Shown one piece after another: positions 25,501 through 36,226 of a stretch of DNA of 64,000 nucleotides; within the stretch, counting starts at the first letter, position 1, and each line of letters begins with the position of its first letter. The position numbers and the translations under genes are program-made. The notes below the pieces were generated by a model. It saw only the letters and a program-made list of their open reading frames with translations. It made no database searches and had not been told where the DNA came from. The DNA is from Tetragonia tetragonoides (Eukaryota; Streptophyta; Magnoliopsida; Caryophyllales; Aizoaceae). The stretch lies in assembly GCA_038025085.1 (NCBI GenBank), contig CM076152.1, forward strand, positions 38,939,501 to 39,003,500, written 5' to 3'.

Positions 25501-25760
25501 ACAAGTACTATTAACTATACGATGTTGAGTCTTGCAAATGAAGAAACTATTTGTTGGAAGTATTTTACCTTCTAGTAATTCAACTTGGTCCGAACATGAT
25601 TAATCTTGTCTCAAAAGGCTCAAGGTAAACATGTGGTTAAATCCCAAAAAAAAAAAAAAAAAAAAACTAATAAGCCAAGAATTCATTGACACCATAATTC
25701 ATGACATCTTAAATCAAACTTGAGTAATTAGTAGTTTATCTATAACGCAAAAACTTGAAT

Positions 25761-26300
25761 GCAGCCGCCTCAAGCTGCGGCCGCTCGGCGCGTGAGATTC
25801 ACGCGCCGATCATTTCTTTTTTCTTTTTTTTTAAGGGTTCACCATGCTCAAATTTAAACCAATCTAGACCTAGAGTTTTTGTTTTTTGGGATCTTTGGAT
25901 TTTTTTGGGGTTTTTTTCGAATTTTTTTGGGTTTCGATTACTTTTCCGGGACAGCGGGGGAGGTGGTTGTCGGGGTAGGCCACGGCTGAGGTCGACGGCT
26001 GGAGTCGACCTCCGCCGTGGCCAGGGCGAGGGTGGAGGGGCGGTGGGGAGGTGGGGCGGTGAGGAGAGAGAAAATAATGGTTTGGGAGTGAGGGGAGGAG
26101 AAAATAATGGTTTGGGCTGGTGGGGGCCACCGTCGTGGTCTCCGGCCAGCGTCGACCACAACGGTGGCCGGGGAGGTGGAGGTGAGGCGGCGGTGGCGGT
26201 GGTGAGGCGGTCAGATGGTGGCAGTGTAGGTGTGGGTGTGGGCGAGAGTGAAGGTGAAAGGAGGAGAGAGAGAGGGGGAAGGGGAAGAGAGAAAAGAGAT
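25761..26300. other. GC-rich island with perfect hairpin and G-quadruplex motif
   Basis: A perfect 11-bp-arm hairpin (TCGGCGCGTGA, loop GAT) lies at 25785-25809. From 25940 to 26290 the plus strand is strongly G-rich, with a G4-type motif at 26030-26056 (four runs of 3-4 G with 4-base loops) and a duplicated GAGAAAATAATGGTTTGGG. Open frames here are Gly/Arg- or Pro/His-rich in every frame and are not called genes. Confidence 0.6.
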
Positions 26301-26988
26301 TAGTGATGTACTGAAACACTAAGAGGCCTCAAGGTGAGGGGACCTCACACAAGACCTATTATATCTATAAAAGTCAAAACAAACATTCTCACAAGTCACA
26401 AGTTGGTTGGTGTGACCAAATTATTTAATTAGATTTTGTATTCAACTAATCAACTCTATCATACACGCGAAAATGCCGCGAGAAAGTTGAAACATCCGCC
26501 CTTTTACAGCGTGGCCTACGGCTACGTGTCAGTGACTGCCAGGTGAGTATTATGAGAGAGAAAAAAAGAAAAAGAAAAAGAGAGGAAATATTCAAGATAC
26601 AGAAAGAAGGAAAATTTCCTGTTTGGCGAGTAAGACAGAGGAAAGAGAGAGAGAAAGAACAAATTTTGCTGAGCAAAGTCATCTGAGAGCTGTCCAAATT
26701 TTTCCCAAAATTCCTTTCTTTGTTTCTTTCTCTAATTTACCCAGTTTCTGATTTTGCTTCATTTCTATTCTATCTCTCTATAATCTCTCTCATTACACAC
26801 TGTGAGTTTGAGAAAATTCATTGAAAGGGGCACTCAATTTTGGACGTGTCAACTGTTTTGGTGTTTTGGGTATTTATGAATCAGAGAAAAAATTTCTGGG
26901 TTGATGATAGATTTTTGTAGATGTGAGTAAAGCTGTCAAATTTTGAGTGATTTCGGGTTGTTATTTTGGCGATCCGATTTTCTATTTG
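26301..26988. other. Promoter and leader region of DHHC gene B
   Basis: Contains a purine-rich block (26550-26660) and a TCTCTC-rich block (26740-26800) typical of plant leaders. No gene seen. Confidence 0.5.
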
Positions 26989-29900
26989 ATGGCTCACAAT
27001 AAACCAAGGCTTTATCAAGTTTGGAGGGGCAATAATGTAAATATATTCTCTTTCTTTCTCTTAGAACTAGTTACTGTAGTGTGATTGTTTGATCTTTAAT
27101 TGAGTTGGGTACTCTTCTTTATGTGTTAGTACTAGTGGGTTTTGGTTATTATGTATGAATTGATTGAGTTGCTTGAGTTTGATTGCTTAAATGTTAGGTT
27201 AATGTTTCACATTTTGTGGTTATAACTCAATTTGCTAGCTTTAGATATTAATGATTTTAAGGTGTTGATTGTTTTATATGTATGCAATTGTTGGTACTTT
27301 GTTACATGTTGACTTTAACACCACTATGATTTTTGTTGTTCATGTTCTCTGTTCTAATTATTATACTGGTTGACCATTTATGATCAGGGTTTAATCTTTT
27401 ATTGGATAATCAGGTGTTGTAAGATATATTACTAGGGGTATGCATGTTTGAACAGTATTGGTGAAAAAAAGCAAGTACTGGTGGTGGAACAAAAGTGTTT
27501 TTAGCAATAGCATTAACATGGTGAAATTTGCTTCTGGATGGAAATCATGGAATGAAAGACTCTTACTAAAAGTCAAAAATCAGAGAGGCAAACAGTTTTT
27601 CCATTTGTTTTCTTTATCCCACAATTGATTTCTTTTTCCTGTGGATGGGTGAAGGGGGGATTATAGGAAGGTTCATATGCGTAAGTTGAAGTGGGAAAAA
27701 GATTGGAACTTGGAGGCAATAGTTGGTCAGGAAGAGATAACAAGGTTAATATATTGTGGTTTCTCACAGACTCACAGCTCCGTTTCTTAAGCTTTAAATT
27801 TGGACAAGGTTTTTCGTCCTAATTGTAATTAGTGGCGCAATAATTCCGGTACAATCACTTGTTTTATGGATCTCTTTATGATGTCTTTTGCCATTTGCTG
27901 TAATATCAATAAGGTTTTAATGATAGCCTCCTTCAAATACAAAATCATTAGCTGTTTAATTGATCCTCTATCACAGATGAGTTGTTTTTGAGTGGCTTAA
28001 CAGCCTAGGGTGTTTATGCCTTTTCTTTTGAATAGACTTGGAATTGATATGAGTGCTAATTAAGACTTTTTTTTGGTGTTGACAGAAATTTTTCTGTGGA
28101 GGAAGGTTAATATTTGGACCTGATGTCGCTTCACTCCTTATGTCAACTGTCATGATTGCTGGGCCTGCAATGGCATTTTGTATAAATATATTTGTGAAGG
28201 CGAAAGACAATAGTAAATGGTACCCGGTAGCAGCAGTCGGATTTTTCATCACCATCTTGGTATGTTGTTTGACTGCTATGTCAACCATTGACAAGATATA
28301 TTAATAATCATGCTCTTTCTATGTGCAAATTATATCATATGTAGATTATAAGCACACAGGGTTAAGGTTCATAGGGAGGGTTGCGTGCTGCATCTATATA
28401 TTTCAGATTTCAGGCATTAAGTGACTTCTGTTTGCCTACTTTTGTAGCTGATGGAATCCCCTCCTACATATTAACAAATGTTCACCACAAGCAAGCAATT
28501 AAAATTTAAGAGTTAAATATTTCTGAATGTCCTTTGTAAGGACCCTGTAGTATCATAGTGGCATGGCATGTCTTTATAACATTTCTGAATGAGACAGCGC
28601 TTTTCAATGACCTATAGTAATATAGTAGAATGACATGTCTTTGTAGCATTTCTTTGCTAAATGAAATTTTATTTGACTCACTAGATTCCCTTCCCAAGAA
28701 AAGGGAAAAAGGTAGAGAACATGTCCTTGAATCAATTAACCATGAATTCATTGCTCGGGGGGGGGGGGGGGGGGGATGAACATCTACATACCCAAATAGA
28801 AGTAGATGGTAAGAACCCCTTTTAGTTAATTAGCAATGTGTTCATGAATGTAGTTGCAAAATCTGATCTTCGATGCACTTTCTTGCAGGATTTGACATTT
28901 CTATACCTGACTTCTGGGAGAGATCCTGGAATAGTTCCTAGAAATTCAAAACCACCTGAACCAGAGGAAGTATTTGATGTATCAACTCCTTCAATGGAGT
29001 GGGTCAATGGACGGCACCCACAATTGAGGATACCTAGAATGAAAAATGTGTATGTCAATGGTTATACTGTTAAGGTGAAGTTTTGTGATACATGTTTACT
29101 TTATCGTCCTCCTCGTGCTTCCCATTGCTCCATCTGCAACAATTGTGTTCAGAGATTTGATCATCACTGTCCATGGGTTGGTCAGTGCATTGGACTTGTA
29201 AGTTACTTGCACTAAGTTTTTTATTATTGTCGAGCTAATGCTATGTGTCTTGTCATAAGTCATAACTTTCCTACCCCCCCCCCCTCCATCGCCCCAAAAG
29301 TCAAAACAAAGAGGGGAGCAATGAACTCTAGTAGGCATGCTACATTGTCAAATCTGGGATGCTGCTATCTGTATGCAAGTGGCTTCTATAAATTGTGTAA
29401 AGATCCATAGCTTTTCCTTTTTCTACGTGGACATGCTCTTTTTTGATATGTACAGATGTCTGTTGTTCTATAACTTGTGAACTTTAAAGGTAGTGTGAAA
29501 CCCCATGGCTCTCCGAACCTGGGATCGAGAAAAGTATTTGGGTATCTTGCTATACTCTGCAGCCAGAGCCCTGAAATCTGGTGATACTGGCTTGAATCAT
29601 GTGTATTAGAACATTCACATGTTTATGGTGATCAGCTGATCCTATGCTTCTTTTTAGTGATAAATAAAAGAATGGTGAGTTGTTTCCTTTTCTCCTCAGA
29701 ATCGCAGTCCACACTCCACAACCCACCCATATGTATCTCAAAAATTCAGAATTATCTGGGGACAAAATTGAGTATTTTCTTACCCTTGCTAATATTCAGA
29801 AGATGAGAATAAATAAGGAGCCTCTTGGTGGATTTGATATTGAAAAATAGATTAGACAACTAGCTAAACTATGCAATCAAAGAACACATCACATGATCAA

Positions 29901-31853
29901 GGAGCTTATATATTGTGAAGAGATGGTGGTTTGGCAGTAAAGTAATAGTTGACAAATGTATGTCATTTTGTTGTCAAGATATCTTGTACTTAATCTCCAT
30001 GTTCTTTGACATTAAGGAAATGTTTCTTCATGTTTTCTTGCAGCGAAACTACCGGTTTTTCTACATGTTCATTTCGACAGCAACAATCTTGTGCCTATAT
30101 GTTCATGTATTTTCTTGGATTAACCTTCTTCATGAGCGAAAGGGTCTTTTAAAAGCTATGGCGCACGATGTGCTTTCTGATATACTGATAGTATACAGCT
30201 TCATAGCTGTCTGGTTTGTTGGAGGCCTAACTGTTTTTCACTTCTACCTTATCAGTACCAACCAGGTAATTCTTAGTTGTGACCCTTAACTTCTTTATAA
30301 AATCTGCTTCATATTTGCATCTTTGTGGCATATTATTGTAAGCCTTAATTCTGATTACTCCTCTCGAGTGACCTTGAGAAAAACAAGATAGAGAAAAAAA
30401 AACTTATTTTAAGGACTAATGCTGGATGAATAGTTGAATACTGTGTAGTCTGTGTTGATCTATCTGAAAGTGAACAACAAGCTACTTTAATTTTTGGATC
30501 AAGGGAGTCTCATGTACCTCTATTTTTGTGTATGCAGACAACTTATGAGAATTTCCGCTACAGATATGATAAAAAGGAAAACCCATATAATAAAGGGTCG
30601 TTGTCGAACTTCAGAGAAATTTTTTTCTCTAAAATCCGCCCTTCATTGAATAATTTCAGAGCCACTGTGTTTGAACCTAAGGAGGTATCAGTTGAATCTG
30701 GTCCTCCACCCTTTGGAGTGGATATCAGTATCAGCCCGAAGGAGAAAATTGACATTGAAATGGGCGATAAGAATACTGATGATGGCGATCATTCACTTCC
30801 CAAAATTTTGCGAAATTTGGACTATGATTATGAGGAGGAAAATTTGAAAAGTAAGGAGGATGGGGAAGGAGCAACCGGAGATCCATTTTTGGTTGATGAA
30901 CATCCAATACCATTCTTGCATAACTCCCTAGCTGAAGAAGAGTTTAATGATGAAAAGGTTTTTCAACGAAATAGCTCTTATGGAGGCATGGAGTCCAGTA
31001 CTCTAGATCCAAGGTATTTATCTTGTTTTTCTGTTCATTTTGTTCCAATTGATATTATTGTGCTTTGCAAATTCTTTATTGCATCTCAGATATTCATTTG
31101 TATGAGATCAACATCAATTCATCATGTTTGGCTGAGAAGCTCCAAAGAAATTATATGAGGTCTTTGCCGTTGTGACCCATTGCATCTATCTCTCATGGCC
31201 TTGTACTCTGATATTGAGATAGATAATTAGTACGTAGGATTGTAGGATATATGTTCTTTAAATTGAGTCCATGAGGGATTAGAGGAAATGATGAGCACTT
31301 ACCCTTAGATTTAAGGATACCCTTACTCTGTCTGTTCCAATGCATGGTTGTTATTGGATATGAAAAAGACACAAACTCCCTAGCACATGGTACCTTTAGT
31401 CCCGCCTTTGGGTAACTACGTTCTGCGCCCAAAGTTAACCTATATTTAGTTTGACACTTCTAGCAGCGATGTCCTCCATGTAGAAAGTTAAAAAAGAAGT
31501 GTCAATCTCGTCATATTCTCATGATGTCAATGTGACCCCCTTTTCACTAACCCCCACTTCTACACATTTAGAACATTGCACTGTCTTACTATGGATCAGC
31601 ATCTATGCTGTTTAGATATGATTATAGGAATAGAGCCTCAGAAATTGTTACAATGAGCGTCTCGTAGACCAATAGAACAGCCTACAACCACAACATGTTT
31701 CCTAGTTGCTAGGCAGTAAAAAAAAATGTATATTGTCCTAACCCTGTTTGTATAGTATCCCAATTTATCTTACTACTGATCTTCATCATGTACCACTCAA
31801 GTATCTTATCTTGTTTACTTATCAACAGGCTCGATCATTCAGCATCATCGTAG
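26989..31853 (+). CDS. DHHC protein S-acyltransferase B
   Basis: Six exons: 26989-27036, 28086-28259, 28889-29197, 30044-30265, 30538-31013 and 31829-31853. All are GT/AG, giving 417 aa. Exons 2-5 match those of gene A in order and boundary; exon 4 is exactly 222 nt in both. The cysteine-rich domain has catalytic DHHC at 165-168 within the same [13 protein letters not shown]...CPWVGQCIG context. [13 protein letters not shown] follows TM4. The C-terminal tail is acidic. The last intron joins AG to GCTCGATCATTC and stops after RLDHSASS; without this splice the frame reads into intron sequence. Function as for gene A. The short N-terminus ([16 protein letters not shown]) is the usual form for this subfamily. 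Confidence 0.88.
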
Positions 31854-33544
31854 TGTGCTACCAAAGTCGGCTAGTTTTCATCTTGCTTTGGACATGCAGT
31901 GTTTTGAAATTCGGAAAAATACACAAAGCCAACCCCAAGGCAAGGCGATGGAGCTGTGAAGGTTTAGAGAAAGCGTCACAGAGAGATTGTCAGGGAACTC
32001 TCCCTTCTTTCCTTCTTCTAAAACACTAAAACCTTCTAGCATTTCTGTACCTGTGGTATTTAAGAACAAAAGATTTTTAGCTCTCTGGTATATAGCTTTG
32101 TAGGGCATCAAGAACTGAGTATTGTCAGTCTTGCACTCATACTTTTTTTTCTTTTCTTTTCCTTTTTTCCTTTCCTTTTTGAAATTTCATAGGAGTGTTT
32201 CAACAAACATTGCACCTCATGCAACTGTATATCATTTATTTTTTGGATCACAACTGTACATCATTTTTCTTTGCCATTTATTATAGAAATACACATTGTG
32301 TCTCCACATGATTTATGTCATTCTTGTCCTTGACATTGAGTAATCGTCCTGTTGTAATTTCTTACCCTTTTTGTTACTTTATTTTTTTTTATGAAATTTC
32401 ATTTACAGGATCCGTTTTAAACTTTAGGGACAATCATTTGACCTTGTGAAGTCCTCTAAAATTAATCTTTTAAAAACATTGAATCACTCATTTTGATAAA
32501 CTTATAACCTTTGGTAATCGGTGTGGAAATTGGAGTAGTTTCGAGTTTTAATTTTCATAAATACGCTTGGACGTAAATTTGGGTAACACTTGCAATGTTA
32601 GTATATTAAAAGTTTGCGAAGCTCACAAGTTTGAGAGAGATGTCAATCAATTTTCAATTTTTTTTGTAGAAATAGAAAATAATCATAGGTTGGTCTGCTT
32701 TTCCAAATGAATTGAACTCAACTGAACTAAAATTGCATAATTATAGTAGTTGAAGCTAAAGGCATTTGAAAAGAGAGGGGAAGTAGTAAACCATCCAAGC
32801 ACCTCTAACGGGCCAATGACAATGCAACTTGAACATTAATGTGCGTAGGAAATTCTACCCAATCTATATAATCTATATAATTATCTGCTAAATTATCGAA
32901 TGACGTGTCAATTTACTTATGACGTGTCATATGACTCATGACCAGTAACAAAAAAGAAAAAAAAATAGAGAAAAAGTAGCAACAATTAGACGTTACAAAA
33001 ACATAATGGAGTTTAATGACTCCTTCATTTTCACTAGTTGTCAGACGTTACAAACCCAAGAAATTGATCCGTAGCTAATTTCTCTCATTTGTTGAAAAGC
33101 CAAAAAAAAGAAATTAATTCCTCTCTCATGAATAGATGATGGAACCACACATCATCAATTCATCTTCTACCTTCCCATATGTTCAACATTCGTATCTGGA
33201 TCTCATAGCCGTCGTCCGCCAACTTTCCAGTATCCTGTACAACAATACAAGCAATCCCCATTTTCGTAAGGTTTTTCGTATTTCTCTTTTCGATTGCGAA
33301 TAGGCATTTGGTATCTATACCTCCTCTCATTGCAAGAACACCCCTCCAACTTCATTAAACTTAGTACATATATTGCTTTACATTGTTTTCTTTAAACAGT
33401 TATACCAACTTAAATGTTTAAAATTATTTAATTTAATTTTTAATTAAAATGTTACCTTGAAAATAGAAAAACTATAAAAAAAAAAAAAAAAACAAATTAG
33501 AAATCGCTTCAAAAAATTTGAGGTAATTTATGAGACCTCACTAA
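31854..33544. other. Intergenic, 3' of DHHC gene B
   Basis: Starts with the likely 3' UTR. The remainder is AT-rich, with a TCTATATAATCTATATAATT repeat near 32862 and TGACGTGTCA-type palindromes near 32900 and 32920. No gene supported. Confidence 0.5.
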
Positions 33545-33639
33545 TAGTAGAGATGGTTTGGGGTAGGTTTGGCGGTACGAGGTGGTGGGGAGCCATGGCA
33601 CGAGGTGGTGGGGAGCCATGTTTAGTACCCAAAAACTGT

Positions 33640-34890
33640 GGATTAGCCCGCGATGTTCTGTAAGAGGCCTTCAAGCCTACCAAGGATTTGTTAACCTACC
33701 CTGGGGGCCTCCTATAGTCCTATGTATCCTAGGGCAGGGTGTCACGTGCGATATGGTGCGAAAATATCCACCTTCGTTTTGGGGCCTCATAGAAGCTCAA
33801 AAAGCGTGGATTATAGCTTTCATTTTCGGCCTTCCGGGGGTCGGGTGTCATTTTTGCCTAAACTTCTCAGAAGGGTCTACCATGACCCTAGAGGAGCCTT
33901 GGAGGGTCATTCGGATCCCCGAACATCGATATCACCCATGCCTTTGGTGTTCTGACTCTTACACCAATGCACCGTAAAACGCCATTCCAAACCTATCAGG
34001 GACCGGATAAGCAACTATAAGGGCCTCACATGTCCCCTAGGGGTGTTCCGTCCAATGTGGTGTGAAAATATTCACCTTTACTCTGAAGCCTCCCGGAAGC
34101 CTAAAAGACGTGGATTATAGCCTTCGTTTTTGGTTTCCCGGGCCCGGTGTCATTTTTGGCCGAACTTTTCCGGGGGGTCTATCATAACCCTAGAGAACCC
34201 TTGGTGCCCCGGGAAAATCATACGAATCCCCGAACTTTGATATCACCCATGCCTTTGGTGTTCCAACTCTAACAGGGAACACCAGTGTCGCGTAAAACAC
34301 CCTTTCAAGCCTATTAGGGACCGTATAAGCGATCTCGAGGTCTCCCATGTTCCCTATGAATGTTCCGTGCGATGTTGTGCGAAAATATCCACATTCGTTC
34401 CGGAACCTCTCAGAAGCTCCAAAAAACATGGATTATAGCTTTCTTTTTCGGCTTTCAGGACTCCGGTGTCATTTTTGCCCAAACTTCTTCTGAGGGTCTA
34501 TTATGACCCTTGAGAGCCCTCCTTGTCCCGGGAGGGTGATCTGGATCCCCGAACTTCGTTATCACCCATGCCTTTGGTGTTTTGGTCCTTACATTGGTGT
34601 CCGTAAAAACGCCCTTACAAGTCTATCAGGGACCCGATAAAAAAACCTGGAGGCCTCTTATGTTCCTTTATGATGTCTCATGCGATGTGGTGCAGAATAT
34701 CCACATTTGTGTCGGGGCCTACATGAAGCCCAAAAAACGTTGATTATAGCCTTGATTTTCGGCTTCCCGGAGCCCTATTTCCGTTTTTGCCCAAACTACT
34801 TCGGGCGGTCTTTCGTCACCCTAGAGGACCTCCGCTGCTTCGTGACGATCATTCGGGTCTCCAAATTCCGATTTTACCCATGGAACACGG
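33640..34890. repeat. Diverged tandem array, about four units of ~310 bp
   Basis: A core reading GCGATGTGGTGCGAAAATAT starts near 33750, 34056, 34377 and 34683 (spacings about 306, 321 and 306). Each unit continues with GTGGATTATAGC, a GGTGTCATTTTTGCC block, CCCCGAACTTCGATATCACC and CATGCCTTTGGTGTT. Unit identity is visibly imperfect. A 24-bp doublet (GCACGAGGTGGTGGGGAGCC type) precedes it at 33570-33617. GC content is higher than in the flanks. Confidence 0.8.
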
Positions 34891-35697
34891 GACTTGGGAC
34901 ATGGGACATTGGCGCTGGAAGTCTGAAACATGGGACATGGAGCTCGCTGGACGCTGAGACATGGGCCACCCTATTTTGTTTCATTAAATTTTTAATGTAT
35001 TTAGTTCAGAGTGATCCATTCTACTATGATAATATTTGGTAGAAGAACTCTATAACAGAATATTCTCAAGTTTGTTAAAAAAGGGTAATAATCATTTATT
35101 AAGAACTCGGCCAAATAAAGATCAAAGTTTACAGTATGACTAATCACAATAAGTAGAACTATAATGCAACAAACAATGTCATTTACAGGTAGATATCTCT
35201 AACTTTTATAAAGGCACCACAAGCCAATGAATGACTTTTTTTTTGTCAAAGGCTAACACACGACCAGTGAATAACTATTACCATGATTTGAAGGCATTCC
35301 CTCCCCCCCCCCCCCCAACATTTTAATATTTGTCCTAAACAAGTAAGAATCAGGTTGCAGATGAATTTCTCTAAATCTCGCATTGGTGTTGTTTTAGTTT
35401 TATTTACCAGCGAATCACAAAATTAGAAGAAGAAATTATTATAACAAAGTTAGAAGCAAGACAATCTATCAGAAAACATAAAATTAAAAAAAATAAATAA
35501 AATTCCAAAAAAAAGGGAAATTTCCCGCCTTGCTGAAACATCCCATGCTTCGCACAAGCATACACATTTGTTGAGTTAACAGCTAAGTGAATCACTCAGT
35601 TGGGATTAATGGAAAACAAACCATACTAATCCACAATTCATATCCATCAAAAAATGATCAACCAAATTTTATTGGAACCCCATATCGCCCTGAATTG

Positions 35698-35864
35698 GGA
35701 TCCTCTCCATTTTCTTTTTCTTCATTTCCTAAATGGAGAGTTAGATCTCATTCTCTCATTTGGCCTTTTTGAATTTTTTTAATTTGAAATTTGGTTAGAA
35801 GGAGATCTCACCCTCCATTTATGGAATAGAGGCCTTTATTTCTTTTAGCAAATGGAGAGGATCC
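35698..35864. mobile_element. Small foldback MITE-like element
   Basis: GGATCCTCTCCATTT at 35698-35712 is exactly inverted at 35850-35864 (AAATGGAGAGGATCC). Further AAATGGAGAG and CTCCATTT copies lie inside. Target duplication unclear. Confidence 0.6.
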
Positions 35865-36042
35865 GAACTCTATGACCCTTTGTTAATCTATTACCACCCA
35901 ATAGCTCCAAATATCTTTTGCAGTCACAAATAACTAAACCAAATGGAGCAAGAGAAGCCACATATGTTCATGGCCAAGGTGGTGAGCCACCACTATAAGG
36001 TCCATAACCCATCAAAGAAATCAAGCTAACCCATCATAAACT

Positions 36043-36140
36043 GCCACGTGTCAGAACCCCACAACACCCTCTAGATTTCATTGGATCAGATTCATTACCC
36101 TCCCCTCCAAAAATCCCATTTTTCCCACCCAAATTATATA
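36043..36140 (+). promoter_or_regulatory. CRD1 promoter: G-box and TATA
   Basis: GCCACGTGTC, a perfect plant G-box core (CACGTG at 36045-36050), lies about 85 bp upstream of a TATA box (ATTATATA, about 36133-36140). The CDS starts at 36227. This fits light- or bZIP/bHLH-controlled transcription known for chlorophyll genes; the link here is inference. Confidence 0.6.
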
Positions 36141-36226
36141 CATAACCCCCTTACCCATTTCCTCTTCTCAGCCCCTCTAGCTCTTTGCTCACTCACCACC
36201 ACCAAAAAAGAAAAAGGAAAATAAAA

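Noticed and set aside
25785..25809. Helitron 3' end (hairpin)
   Set aside because: No CTRR terminus follows the hairpin on either strand and no TC start was found.
25755..26319. Long open frames (up to 182 aa) in the GC-rich island on both strands
   Set aside because: Gly/Arg- or Pro/His-rich low-complexity products in several overlapping frames, caused by base composition; no domain recognised.
28757..28776. G-run, with similar runs at 1208, 29272, 35303 and 42556
   Set aside because: Homopolymers of uncertain length; treated as likely assembly-sensitive, not functional.
33582..35042. Open frames of 77-131 aa in the tandem array
   Set aside because: They follow the repeat, differ between units and show no family motif.
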